Source: M55B112 sp040903745
Lineage (GTDB): Bacteria; Bacteroidota; Bacteroidia; Bacteroidales; GCA-2748055
Assembly (NCBI GenBank): GCA_040903745.1
Contig: JBBDUV010000092.1
Coordinates: forward strand, 21,932 to 85,931
Direction of reading: 5' to 3'
Length of the DNA stretch: 64,000 nt
This document shows positions 51,403-59,731 of this stretch, piece after piece (the first letter of the stretch is position 1; each line of letters opens with the position of its first letter). Under the pieces are notes generated by a model. It worked only from the letters and a program-made list of their open reading frames with translations. It made no database searches and was not told the origin of the DNA. Position numbers and translations under genes: made by a program.

Positions 51403-52168
51403 ATTTCACAAATTCCCCGGTCTTTTCACTTACAGATTCATTACCTGATGCGCCAACCGCCTTAATAAAAGCACTTCCAATGATTGCTCCGTTCGCGTAT
51501 TTCGAAGCTAGATTAAAAGTATCTGCACTGGAGATTCCAAATCCGATCAGCCGGGGAATGGGCAAATTCATAGCGTTTATTCTCTGGAAATATTCCAATT
51601 GCTTTTCTGATATCCCCTTTTTTGCTCCGGTGGTTGAGGAATCTGCAACCATATAAAGAAATCCTCCGGAAGCCCCGGCGATCTGCCGGATACGATCATT
51701 AGATGTATAAGGTGTGATCAACATGATAAATTTCAATCCGGATCCCTCCAAAACTCTCTTATAATCCCTGTTATAGATGTCGAGTGGAAGGTCGGGAAGA
51801 ATCAACCCATCGATACCACACTCTACACTCCGCCTGATAAAATTTTCAAATCCATATTGCAATACCGGATTCAAATATCCCATCAACACCAGTGGGATAT
51901 GAATCTGATCCCTTACCTTTCCAATCTGACCGAACAGATATTCAATGCTCATCCCGTTCTCCAGGGCAATATGACTGCTTTGCTGAATCACCTCGCCATC
52001 GGCAAGCGGGTCTGAAAATGGCATTCCCAGTTCAACCATATCCACACCGTTCTCCTGCAGCGCCTGCAGAATTTCAACTGTATCGTCAAGCGCAGGATAT
52101 CCGGCTGTCATATACACCGAAAGAATACGCTTCTGTTTATCTTTGAATAACTGATCTATTCTGTTCAC
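51377..52168 (-). CDS. trpA: Tryptophan synthase alpha subunit
   Basis: 263 residues. Cleaves indole-3-glycerol phosphate to indole and glyceraldehyde 3-phosphate, passing indole to TrpB. TIM-barrel signatures: the catalytic Glu in VDMVELGMPFSDPLADG, catalytic Asp in LILPDLPLD and phosphate loop LIGFGISSAD. Normal length. Last gene of the trp operon; its ATG overlaps the trpB stop by 4 bp (ATGA). Its 3' end overlaps the convergent barrel gene by 26 bp, leaving no room for a terminator between them. Confidence 0.96.
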   Translation of the reverse strand: MNRIDQLFKDKQKRILSVYMTAGYPALDDTVEILQALQENGVDMVELGMPFSDPLADGEVIQQSSHIALENGMSIEYLFGQIGKVRDQIHIPLVLMGYLNPVLQYGFENFIRRSVECGIDGLILPDLPLDIYNRDYKRVLEGSGLKFIMLITPYTSNDRIRQIAGASGGFLYMVADSSTTGAKKGISEKQLEYFQRINAMNLPIPRLIGFGISSADTFNLASKYANGAIIGSAFIKAVGASGNESVSEKTGEFVKSILRTAPG

Positions 52169-53379
52169 GAAATATCTTTTTTAGTTCGAAATGGTAGGTT
52201 GGCGGTGTATGCATCCATATCCTTGTCTCCTCTTCCTGAAAGATTGATCACCACATTCTGATCCGCTTTCATTTCAAGATTTTCCAGTGCCGCAAGAGCA
52301 TGGGCCGACTCCATTGCGGGAATGATACCTTCAAGACGGGTTAGCAGAAATGCAGCCTTCAGTGCTTCATCATCAGTAATATTTACCACCTCTGCCCTTC
52401 CGCTCCTGTTCAGCCAGGCATGTATGGGTCCCACACCCGGATAGTCAAGTCCCGCGCTAATCGAATAGGGCTCTGTTATCTGCCCGTCGGCATTCTGCAT
52501 CAGCAAAGTCCTGCTGCCGTGAATGATGCCATCCCTGCCAATGGTACTGGTGGCTGCCGATTCGCCTGAATCAACACCTTTTCCGGCAGCCTCAACGGAG
52601 ATCAGCCTCACCCGTATATCGTCCATGTAATAATAATAGGCTCCTGCCGCGTTACTACCCCCTCCCACACAGGCCACCAGGTAATCAGGATAATCTCTTC
52701 CGGTCTTCTCCACCAACTGTACCTTCATCTCTTCACTGATTACCGACTGAAACCGGGTAACTATATCAGGGTATGGATGTGGCCCTACCACCGATCCAAT
52801 AATATAATGGGTGTTAACCGGATTGTTGATCCAGTCACGGATGGCCGCGTTCGTAGCATCCTTCAACGTCTTATTACCACTGTGCACCGGATGCACCTCG
52901 GCTCCAAGCATCTCCATTTTCCTTACATTGGGCGACTGTCTTTCAACATCCAAAGCTCCCATGTAAACAATGCAATCCAATCCTGCCAGGGCACAAACAG
53001 TGGCTGTGGCAACTCCGTGCTGACCCGCTCCTGTCTCTGCGATGATCCTTCTCTTTCCCAAATGCCGGGCAAGGATGATCTGTCCTACGGTATTATTCAC
53101 CTTGTGTGCACCTGTATGGTTTAGATCCTCCCTTTTCAGAAAGATATTTGTACCGTAATGCGCAGACAACCTTTTCGCAAAATAGAGCGGAGTAGGTCTT
53201 CCGACAAAATCCTTCAGCAAACTTCTGAACTCTTCCTGGAACAGCTCTGAGTTGATAATCCCAAGGTATCGATCTTCAAGTTCCTTTACATTTGGGTATA
53301 ACATTTCGGGAATAAATGCACCTCCGTATGGACCATAAAAACCACGCGCATCTACATGGTATGATATCTTATTTGTCAT
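52165..53379 (-). CDS. trpB: Tryptophan synthase beta subunit
   Basis: 404 residues from MTNKISYHVD at 53379; ATG at 53391 four codons upstream is equally open. PLP enzyme condensing indole with serine. Seen: GFYGPYGGAFIPE, PLP lysine in NHTGAHKVNNTVGQ, catalytic Glu in AETGAGQHGVATA, phosphate-binding GGGSNAAG and the monovalent-cation end SGRGDKDM. It is of the TrpB1 type that pairs with TrpA. Overlaps trpF by 11 bp and trpA by 4 bp, which implies translational coupling. Confidence 0.96.
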   Translation of the reverse strand: MTNKISYHVDARGFYGPYGGAFIPEMLYPNVKELEDRYLGIINSELFQEEFRSLLKDFVGRPTPLYFAKRLSAHYGTNIFLKREDLNHTGAHKVNNTVGQIILARHLGKRRIIAETGAGQHGVATATVCALAGLDCIVYMGALDVERQSPNVRKMEMLGAEVHPVHSGNKTLKDATNAAIRDWINNPVNTHYIIGSVVGPHPYPDIVTRFQSVISEEMKVQLVEKTGRDYPDYLVACVGGGSNAAGAYYYYMDDIRVRLISVEAAGKGVDSGESAATSTIGRDGIIHGSRTLLMQNADGQITEPYSISAGLDYPGVGPIHAWLNRSGRAEVVNITDDEALKAAFLLTRLEGIIPAMESAHALAALENLEMKADQNVVINLSGRGDKDMDAYTANLPFRTKKDIS

Positions 53380-54007
53380 CTCTAATCTCATTTATAAATT
53401 TACCTACCAAATCCGGATCCTTTATCCCCGGTTCGGTTTCAAACCGGCTGTTAATATCCACCGCATAGAGAGAGGGCAGGTCGATTGCTTTTATCATGTC
53501 AGCATCAGCCCCTGTAATTCCCCCGCTAAGAAAAAAATCAACATCCGACCTCAGTCTGGCCAGAATTGACCAGTCAAATTTCCTTCCACTACCACCATGA
53601 GATATTACGGGTGTATCGAACAAAAAAAAGTCTGCCACTCCTGTATAATCTGACAACAACCGCCTGTTCTCCAACTGGTCTCCCGGAAACACCTTGATCA
53701 CAGTTTTTCCATGAAGCCGCAGAGTCCTGCAAGTTTCGGGCGATTCCATACCATGAAGCTGCAGAACTTCAATGCTGTATTTGTCGGAAATGTCGATCAT
53801 CTTCCCGTAATGCTCATTAACAAAAACGGCTGTCTTTCTGATACCCTCGTGCACAGCTGAAAAGAGCTCCGGGTCGGGCTCACTGCCCACGTAACGAACC
53901 GACTTTTGATAGAATATAAAACCAATATAATCCGGTTGGTGCTTACATACCGCCTGCACATTCTCAGCATCAGTCATGCCACATACCTTAATCTTCAGGT
54001 TTCCCAT
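53369..54007 (-). CDS. trpF: Phosphoribosylanthranilate isomerase
   Basis: 212 residues. Amadori rearrangement of phosphoribosylanthranilate to CdRP. TIM-barrel with the catalytic Cys in KVCGMTDAENV at the N terminus, YIGFIFYQKSVRYV, catalytic Asp in FLFDTP and the phosphate loop LSGGITGAD. It is a separate gene rather than a trpC-trpF fusion. The start overlaps the trpC end by 20 bp and its end overlaps trpB by 11 bp. Confidence 0.94.
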   Translation of the reverse strand: MGNLKIKVCGMTDAENVQAVCKHQPDYIGFIFYQKSVRYVGSEPDPELFSAVHEGIRKTAVFVNEHYGKMIDISDKYSIEVLQLHGMESPETCRTLRLHGKTVIKVFPGDQLENRRLLSDYTGVADFFLFDTPVISHGGSGRKFDWSILARLRSDVDFFLSGGITGADADMIKAIDLPSLYAVDINSRFETEPGIKDPDLVGKFINEIRDDK

Positions 54008-54800
54008 GCCTGTTTGTTTTTAGTCTGTTTAAAAATTCTCCCAGTTCCTGACCGGGGTTACCTGCGGTCATGAACCGTTCACCCATTAAAAAACCTCTGA
54101 AACCAATATTTAAAAGCATACTCACATCTTCCGGCTCTTTCAGTCCGCTCTCCGATATCCTGAATGTCTCTGCCGGCAATTTCGGGAACAACACAACCGA
54201 CCGCTGGATATCGACGCTGAAATCCTTCAGGTCCCTGTTATTGACGCCAACCATTTTTATTCCGGGAACCCATTTGTCGAGCTCCTCTTCTGAATGAACC
54301 TCGAGCAAAACTGTAAGCCCCAATGAATCTGCAACATCTACCATATCAACAATATCTGCCTTTTCAAGAATAGATGCGATTAACAGCACCATATCAGCTC
54401 CATAGGCCTTTGCTTCGTGCATCTGGTAAGGATCAATCATAAAATCCTTTCGCAGCAGCGGAATATCCTCAAACCTGCTCTTCACATTCTCAAGGTCTTT
54501 GAACGAACCTCCGAAAAAATCCCTGTCAGTTAAAATGCTCGATGCCTTTGCTCCTGCCTCCTTATAAGAGTGTACCACCAATAAAGGATCGATCGCCTGG
54601 GAGATAACCCCTTTTGAAGGCGATTTTCTCTTGAACTCGGCAATGATATTCGGGCCGGTTTCACTGAAGACAAGCAATGGGTTGATTGACTCCCTGGTAT
54701 ATAAAGGCTTCTGCTTCAACTGCTCGAGAGGTTTCCTTGCCTTTCTTTTCAGCACCTCCATCCGCTTGTGTTCCACTATGGTATCCAGTATGGTTCTCAT
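53988..54800 (-). CDS. trpC: Indole-3-glycerol phosphate synthase
   Basis: 270 residues. Ring closure of CdRP to indole-3-glycerol phosphate. Seen: N-terminal helix ILDTIVEHKRMEVLKRK, catalytic Lys in IIAEFKRKSPSKG, LLRKDFMIDPYQ, catalytic Glu in LLEVHSEEELD and VGVNNRDLKDF; the C-terminal phosphate site FLMGERFM is present. The spacing to trpD upstream is 55 bp, the widest gap in the operon, and no hairpin was seen in it. Confidence 0.95.
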   Translation of the reverse strand: MRTILDTIVEHKRMEVLKRKARKPLEQLKQKPLYTRESINPLLVFSETGPNIIAEFKRKSPSKGVISQAIDPLLVVHSYKEAGAKASSILTDRDFFGGSFKDLENVKSRFEDIPLLRKDFMIDPYQMHEAKAYGADMVLLIASILEKADIVDMVDVADSLGLTVLLEVHSEEELDKWVPGIKMVGVNNRDLKDFSVDIQRSVVLFPKLPAETFRISESGLKEPEDVSMLLNIGFRGFLMGERFMTAGNPGQELGEFLNRLKTNRHGKPED

Positions 54801-54855
54801 CGTATATCCTTTTTCTTTGCACCCCTGAAAAATATCTATTCCCTATAATACAGGT

Positions 54856-55851
54856 TCATTCTTGCATCTCAATTAATTTTTTAAAAACTTTTATCCCTTT
54901 CCCTGCCATCAGAGAATCCGTTGCTCTATTCACAGCCGTCTCCATATCCAGCGAACTGTCGAGTGTCTGCAAAGCAAAGGCGGCATTGGCAATCACAGCA
55001 TGATTCTGTGCCTCTGTCCCCCTGCCCTCAAGCACATCCATAAAGATTGCACTTGCCTCATCCACCGATTCTCCTCCGTAGATCTGATCGGGACGTACCC
55101 GGCTGAGTCCGGTCTCCTCCGGCATGATCGTTCTTTCCCACCTCTCGGTATACGCCTTGAAGGGCCCGGTGAGCGAAATCTCATCGTATCCGTCGAGGGA
55201 ATGAATGATCGTGAAGTTCACCCCTGAATCCTGGTAAATGTAATTGTAGAGTCTGGCCACGTCAAGGCTGAAAACACCAATAAGCTGGTTTCCCGGGGAG
55301 GAGGGATTCACCATTGGCCCCAGCATATTGAAGAATGTTTTCATCCGAAGGCTCTTTCTTACCGGGGCCACATTTTTCATGGCCGGATTAAAAAATGGAG
55401 CATGCAGGAAGCAAATGCCCGCCTGGTCAATCTCTCTTTTTAATTTGTCGCTATCGGCCGAGAATTTATACCCAAAATACTCCATCACATTGGATGATCC
55501 ACAGCTTGACGATACGCTGTAGTTGCCGTGCTTGGAGACCTTCTCTCCTGCCCCTGCAACAACAAATGAGGTAAGCGTAGATATATTAAAAGTATTCTTT
55601 CCGTCACCCCCGGTGCCGCAGACATCAATCGCATTGAATTCGGAAAGGTCCACCGGAATACACAAGCCAAGCAGCGCATCCCTGAATCCCGAAAGCTCCT
55701 CCACCGTAATATTGCGCATCAGGTATACCGAGACGAAAGCAGCTATCTCCGGATCATTGTATTTCCCGGCTGCGATGTTTGTCAACACCTCCCTCGCATC
55801 GTCCCTGGTCAATGTCTTGTGATCAAATAAATAAGTTAATATCTCTTTCAT
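54856..55851 (-). CDS. trpD: Anthranilate phosphoribosyltransferase
   Basis: 331 residues from MKEILTYLFDHKTL at 55851, 4 bp after the trpG stop; an upstream in-frame ATG at 55875 would overlap trpG. Adds phosphoribose from PRPP to anthranilate. The PRPP/anthranilate loop DVCGTGGDGKNTFNIST is intact, as is KHGNYSVSSSCGSSNVME. The late metal-binding Asp-Glu pair lies in the SLDGYDEISLTGP segment. It is not fused to trpG, unlike in enterobacteria. Confidence 0.95.
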   Translation of the reverse strand: MKEILTYLFDHKTLTRDDAREVLTNIAAGKYNDPEIAAFVSVYLMRNITVEELSGFRDALLGLCIPVDLSEFNAIDVCGTGGDGKNTFNISTLTSFVVAGAGEKVSKHGNYSVSSSCGSSNVMEYFGYKFSADSDKLKREIDQAGICFLHAPFFNPAMKNVAPVRKSLRMKTFFNMLGPMVNPSSPGNQLIGVFSLDVARLYNYIYQDSGVNFTIIHSLDGYDEISLTGPFKAYTERWERTIMPEETGLSRVRPDQIYGGESVDEASAIFMDVLEGRGTEAQNHAVIANAAFALQTLDSSLDMETAVNRATDSLMAGKGIKVFKKLIEMQE

Positions 55852-55855
55852 ATGA

Positions 55856-56437
55856 TTACGATTTATCTCCTTCAATCCAGTTCTTGATCATCATCCCTCC
55901 ATATTCCGTAAGCACCGATTCAGGATGGAACTGAACCCCTTTCACATCATATTCCCTGTGCCGCAGCGCCATAATATCTCCATCAGCATTCCTGGCTGTC
56001 ACCTCCAGGGCGTCCGGGAAGGTATCCTTCTCAACGATCCAGGAATGATAGCGGCCAGCATCAAACACCTGCGGCACTCCCTTAAAAAGAGATTCATCAC
56101 CAACGGACTTTTGTATGGCACTGGAAACACCATGGTACACCCGCACCAGGTTCCGTATCGTTCCACCGTAAACCTCAGCGATCGCCTGGTGTCCCAGGCA
56201 GACTCCCAAAATACTCTTTTCAGATCCATACCTGTCGATCAACTCCTTGCTGATCCCTGCCTCTACCGGAATTCCAGGACCGGGAGAGATAACAATCTTG
56301 TCAAATTCTCCAACCTCTTCAAGGCCGATTTTATCATTCCTGACAACCGTTACCTCCGTCCCGGGTATACGCTCAATATACTGGACCAGGTTGTAGGTGA
56401 AAGAATCATAATTATCAATTACCAATATTTTTACCAT
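55856..56437 (-). CDS. trpG: Anthranilate synthase glutamine amidotransferase subunit
   Basis: 193 residues. Supplies ammonia from glutamine to TrpE. Class I amidotransferase triad: Cys in ILGVCLGHQAIAEVYGG, His and Glu in VQFHPESVLTEYG; oxyanion strand ISPGPGIP is present. Such subunits may also serve PabB; its place between trpE (6 bp) and trpD (4 bp) makes anthranilate synthesis the main job. Confidence 0.95.
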   Translation of the reverse strand: MVKILVIDNYDSFTYNLVQYIERIPGTEVTVVRNDKIGLEEVGEFDKIVISPGPGIPVEAGISKELIDRYGSEKSILGVCLGHQAIAEVYGGTIRNLVRVYHGVSSAIQKSVGDESLFKGVPQVFDAGRYHSWIVEKDTFPDALEVTARNADGDIMALRHREYDVKGVQFHPESVLTEYGGMMIKNWIEGDKS

Positions 56438-56443
56438 CTCATT

Positions 56444-57850
56444 TTACATTGTTTGGGCCATCCCAATGGCCGATTTAAGTGCTGCAAGCTTGTTCCCAAC
56501 CTCTTTTAACTCCGACTCCCTGTCAGACTCCGATACAACTCCGGCACCTGCCTGGTAATACAGGGTATTGTTCTTCGACATGAAGGAGCGGATCATGATG
56601 GCATGGTTGATATCTCCGTTCAGCCTTATATTCCCAATGGTACCCCCGTAAAAACCACGCCGCTTTCCCTCATATTGATCGATCAGCTCCATCGCCTTAT
56701 ACTTTGGCGCCCCGGAAAGCGTTCCCGCGGGAAAAGACTCGGCCATGATCTTCACTGTATTGGCATCAGGTCGCAAAACCCCCGAAACTTTCGAAACCAT
56801 GTGGATTACATGCGAGTAAAACTGTATCTCGCGGTACTTCTCAACGGTGACCTTTGAAGTGGTGCGGCTCAGATCGTTGCGCGCGAGATCGACCAGCATG
56901 ATGTGCTCGGCATTCTCCTTATCATCATCAGCCAGCTGCCGCGCCAGTTCACGATCCATCTCATCATTCCCGGTCCGCCTGAATGTCCCGGCAATGGGAT
57001 TGATATACGCCTTCCCCTCCTTAACCTCGATCTGCGTTTCGGGCGATGAACCAAACAACCTGTAACTGCCATAATCAAAATAAAACAGGTAAGGCGAAGG
57101 ATTGATCGACCGCAAGGCCCGGTATACATTGAAGTCATCGCCCCTGAACTCCTGCGAGAACTGGCGCGAAAGCACAATCTGAAAAACATCGCCCCTGAAA
57201 CAGTGCTCCTTTCCCTTGTCCACAATCTCCATGTACTGCGCATCGGTCATATTGGTCCCCTCCTCCCCCGAAGTCCTGAAATGATAAGCGGCAATGTTCC
57301 GGTTCTGAATCAGATCCTCAATATAATCGATCGATGAGGACTCCCCATCAACCAGATTCTCAATAAGCTGTAGCTCATTTTTTAAATGGTTGATCGCGAT
57401 AATGTACTTGTAGAATCCATACTTAAGCTCAGGGATCTGCTCATCCGCAGCCTCAGGGGAGTTGAACAGGATATCCTCGAAGTACTGCACCGAATCGTAC
57501 GATGAATAACCAAACACACCGTCAATCACCAGCCCCTTATCCACCTCAACCGGTTGAAATGCATGAACAAATGCATCCAGCTTTTCAATAACGTCTGAAC
57601 GCTTTTCAAGCTGCACGGCCCGGCTCTCCTGACCGGGAAGCTGGATGGTGAGGCGATCCCCCCGCACTTCAAAATCGGCCATGGGTGCAAGACACAAGAA
57701 GGACCATGAATTCTGGTTGCTGTGGTAGTCCGAGCTCTCCAGCAGCAAGGAATTCGGAAAGATATCGCGCACCTTCAGATAGATGCTTACGGGTGTAATG
57801 ATGTCGGCCAGAATGGTCTTCGAAACCGTTTTGATCGCTATTTTCTCCAT
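56444..57850 (-). CDS. trpE: Anthranilate synthase component I
   Basis: 468 residues. Converts chorismate to anthranilate, the first committed step. The N-terminal tryptophan-binding motif LLESSDYHSNQNSWSF marks an enzyme feedback-inhibited by Trp. Chorismate-binding blocks GDVFQIVLSRQF, NPSPYLFYFDYG, INPIAGTFRRTG, LVDLARNDLSR, SFPAGTLSGAPKYKAMELI and GGTIGNIRLNGD are present in order. First structural gene of the trp operon; a leader peptide with three Trp codons and a terminator hairpin lie 33-150 bp upstream, so it is controlled both by feedback and, by inference, by attenuation. Confidence 0.96.
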   Translation of the reverse strand: MEKIAIKTVSKTILADIITPVSIYLKVRDIFPNSLLLESSDYHSNQNSWSFLCLAPMADFEVRGDRLTIQLPGQESRAVQLEKRSDVIEKLDAFVHAFQPVEVDKGLVIDGVFGYSSYDSVQYFEDILFNSPEAADEQIPELKYGFYKYIIAINHLKNELQLIENLVDGESSSIDYIEDLIQNRNIAAYHFRTSGEEGTNMTDAQYMEIVDKGKEHCFRGDVFQIVLSRQFSQEFRGDDFNVYRALRSINPSPYLFYFDYGSYRLFGSSPETQIEVKEGKAYINPIAGTFRRTGNDEMDRELARQLADDDKENAEHIMLVDLARNDLSRTTSKVTVEKYREIQFYSHVIHMVSKVSGVLRPDANTVKIMAESFPAGTLSGAPKYKAMELIDQYEGKRRGFYGGTIGNIRLNGDINHAIMIRSFMSKNNTLYYQAGAGVVSESDRESELKEVGNKLAALKSAIGMAQTM

Positions 57851-57882
57851 AATTAGAATTTTCTCCAGGTTGATATTGTTAT

Positions 57883-57917
57883 AAAAAAACAGGACCTGCC
57901 GTTACGGCAAGTCCTGT
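57883..57917 (-). terminator. Attenuator terminator of the trp operon
   Basis: In the transcript, ACAGGACUUGCCG and CGGCAGGUCCUGU pair over 13 bp (one U-G wobble) around a UAA loop, followed by a run of seven U (57889-57883). It stands between the leader peptide and trpE, not after a gene, which marks it as a regulated terminator. Confidence 0.9.
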
Positions 57918-57979
57918 TCTCAATTTTTTATAATGACTGGTCCGCTCCGGCTAAGAATTATCGAAGTGCCACCACCAGC
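57904..57979 (-). promoter_or_regulatory. Alternative pairing elements of the trp attenuator
   Basis: Element 1, GCUGGU (57979-57974), overlaps the first Trp codons and pairs with ACCAGU (57941-57936) in element 2. Element 2 (57945-57935, GCGGACCAGUC) can instead pair as 4+4 bp around a small internal loop with element 3 (57913-57904, GACUUGCCGU), the 5' arm of the terminator. A ribosome stalled on the Trp codons would block 1:2 and favour the antiterminator 2:3. Pairings found by eye; energies not computed. Confidence 0.6.
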
Positions 57980-58001
57980 TATTTTGATTTACCAATTGCA
58001 T
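57951..58001 (-). CDS. trpL: trp leader peptide
   Basis: 16-residue frame MQLVNQNSWWWHFDNS with three consecutive TGG codons at 57977-57969, ending in TAG at 57951. It begins 84 bp before the attenuator terminator and 151 bp before trpE. Trp is the rarest residue, so three in a row in so short a frame placed at a trp operon is very unlikely by chance. The peptide would act in cis: its translation reports charged tRNA-Trp levels. No strong Shine-Dalgarno is present, as usual in Bacteroidota. Confidence 0.9.
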   Translation of the reverse strand: MQLVNQNSWWWHFDNS

Positions 58002-58154
58002 TCTTTCAATTTGTCGGTGTAAAATTAAAACAATTTTCAATAAAAAAAGAAAATGATCAAAAATTTTACAATTTAACAATCAGTCCTCCACTGAAACGCT
58101 TGTTGCTATTCAGTATGAATTAAACATCAATACTAACACTAACCCACCCTTTTG

Positions 58155-58186
58155 GTTGAATCATTAGCAAAATTAGCTTACTTTCG
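58155..58186 (+). promoter_or_regulatory. Possible promoter of the lspA-like gene
   Basis: TTG at 58155-58157, a 21-nt spacer and TACTTTCG at 58179-58186 (one mismatch to TAnnTTTG). On the opposite strand TAATTTTG at 58175-58168 is a candidate -7 for the trp operon, so the two promoters would overlap. The rest of 58002-58280 is A/T-rich with no gene. Confidence 0.4.
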
Positions 58187-58282
58187 CATCTCATAAATTA
58201 AGCCAGGAAAACTAAGTTATTTTCAGTCTTTGATAAGAACCGAGGCGCAACAGTTCTTGCAAAGACTTATTAAGCAGCAGTG

Positions 58283-59047
58283 ATGAAACATATTTTACGC
58301 AATGGCGGCATCTTTCTGGGCATATGGATTGTTGTAATGATCATTTTCACCCTGTCGCACGCCTTCTCCAACAGCCTGCCCCCGTTCGACTACCTCTGGA
58401 AATTCTCCATCCTCCCCGGACTGGTTCTTGCAGCCATTGCCATGTCCTGCACCCTTCTGCAGAAATACATCCCGGTGAAAAAGGGAGTCAACTGGATCTT
58501 CCTGATCCTTGCCGTCGGACTCGATCAGGCGATAAAAACCTACCTTTTCTCACTCGAATGGGAGACGCTCTCCATCCCTCTTATTGAGCCTGTCTTCTAC
58601 CTGCAGCCCACGCAAAACACCCTCGGCTCCTACCTTTGGGTACTGCTGAACTTCGAAAAAAGCTCACACATCCTCAACATCATCCTCTTTGCCGTGATCG
58701 GCTTCCTCTTCGTGGAGATCTGGCGCTTCTACACCCGTCGAAAGCGAAACAGCTTCTGGATCAACGGATTCATCCACCTCTTCCTCGCCGGACTCTTCGC
58801 CAACATCATCGACAACGCCTATTGGGGCGGCTCTCTCGACTATATCACCATCAGGCCCTTTTACACCTTCGACCTGAAGGACATGTATATCACATTGTGT
58901 GAAATGTTTCTTCTCATGGAACTGATCGACAACCGCCTGCTGAAAAAACTCTTCAAAATGCCAAAAGAGGAGAGCAAAGCACTCAACAACGACTTCTACA
59001 CCTTCATCAAAAAGGATATCACCAGTCTGTTCAAAAGAAAAAAGTAA
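58283..59047 (+). CDS. lspA: Lipoprotein signal peptidase (LspA-like)
   Basis: 254 residues from ATG at 58283 (GTG at 58280 is adjacent). Aspartyl protease of family A8 that cleaves the signal peptide of lipoproteins in the inner membrane. Four or five transmembrane segments are visible. The first signature VGLDQAIKTYL precedes the catalytic pair in LFANIIDNAYWGGSLDYI, matching N-x2-D...G-x4-D. The family is usually 150-210 residues; this one has an N-terminal extra hydrophobic segment and a charged C-terminal tail. The extra length suggests a Bacteroidota-specific paralogue. Codons end in C far more often than in the genes before 50000. Divergent from the trp operon. Confidence 0.83.
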   Translation: MKHILRNGGIFLGIWIVVMIIFTLSHAFSNSLPPFDYLWKFSILPGLVLAAIAMSCTLLQKYIPVKKGVNWIFLILAVGLDQAIKTYLFSLEWETLSIPLIEPVFYLQPTQNTLGSYLWVLLNFEKSSHILNIILFAVIGFLFVEIWRFYTRRKRNSFWINGFIHLFLAGLFANIIDNAYWGGSLDYITIRPFYTFDLKDMYITLCEMFLLMELIDNRLLKKLFKMPKEESKALNNDFYTFIKKDITSLFKRKK

Positions 59048-59153
59048 CAGCTGTTACTTACCGGCAGATCTTATTTCGGCGGGACAGATCGCTGCACTCT
59101 CCTCGCCACTCTGCACCGCATAACCCCTATAGGGGGTTCGGTAATACGACGTA
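59042..59153. repeat. Three palindromes in the 145-bp lspA / DUF4136 intergenic region
   Basis: A perfect 18-bp palindrome AAGTAACAGCTGTTACTT (59042-59059) contains the lspA stop codon. CCCCTATAGGGG sits within 59122-59138 and ATACGACGTAT at 59143-59153. None is followed by a T run, so they are poor terminators and better candidates for protein-binding or cruciform sites between convergent genes. Confidence 0.6.
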
Positions 59154-59192
59154 TCCGTGCGACACGTGCCGGCACCACTATTTTCCTGCAAA

Positions 59193-59690
59193 TCACTCCT
59201 GCTGTCTGCCTACAGGGAACGCTTCAAACATACTACGCACCTGTTCAGGCAGCTCCTCTGCCCGCTCTTCCGGCGTTCTTCCAACCTCTCCAACCGCTGC
59301 GCTGTGCCAGATATGTTTCCTGGTAGCCCCTTCGAAGATATCTACTGAAAGGGCTCTTTCCATATAATTATAAAAGTCTGGATAATAATAGCTATACATC
59401 GGCCGCCTGGCTTCCCTGAAATAGACCGTTACCTGAACATTGATATCAGCACCGTCCTCACCATAATCCAATCCCCTCTTCTCCAGCTCCCTCGCAAAGG
59501 CAGTCCGGATACGTTCCCGCTCCATTCCTGTTATGACTTTCCTGTTTCCTTCAGTCCAATCGAGGAATGAATAGGTTTGGTACTGGTCGAAATCAGCCTC
59601 CGGATCCATGTCATGAAAAACCCTGAAAGTGTTTCCACACCCATAAAACATAAGCATGAAGCTGAACAGACCTATCACTATATTTTTCAT
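59193..59690 (-). CDS. DUF4136-family lipoprotein
   Basis: 165 residues from MKNIVIGLFS at 59690; the frame is open upstream but only this start gives a lipoprotein signal peptide, with Cys18 in MLMFYGCGNTF. The body fits DUF4136: DFDQYQTYSFLDW near the N terminus, RIRTAFARELEKRGL and VTVYFREA in the middle, and an IWHSAAVGEV strand. Function of the family is not known; it is usually an outer- or inner-membrane lipoprotein. It follows the SDR gene by 41 bp on the same strand. Confidence 0.85.
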   Translation of the reverse strand: MKNIVIGLFSFMLMFYGCGNTFRVFHDMDPEADFDQYQTYSFLDWTEGNRKVITGMERERIRTAFARELEKRGLDYGEDGADINVQVTVYFREARRPMYSYYYPDFYNYMERALSVDIFEGATRKHIWHSAAVGEVGRTPEERAEELPEQVRSMFEAFPVGRQQE

Positions 59691-59731
59691 GTTTATTGCT
59701 TTTAATAATCCTAAAATTAAAAGCGCAAAAT

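Noticed and set aside
54801..54855. Second regulatory hairpin between trpD and trpC
   Set aside because: The 55-bp gap is the largest in the operon, but no stem with a T run was found; it seems a plain spacer.
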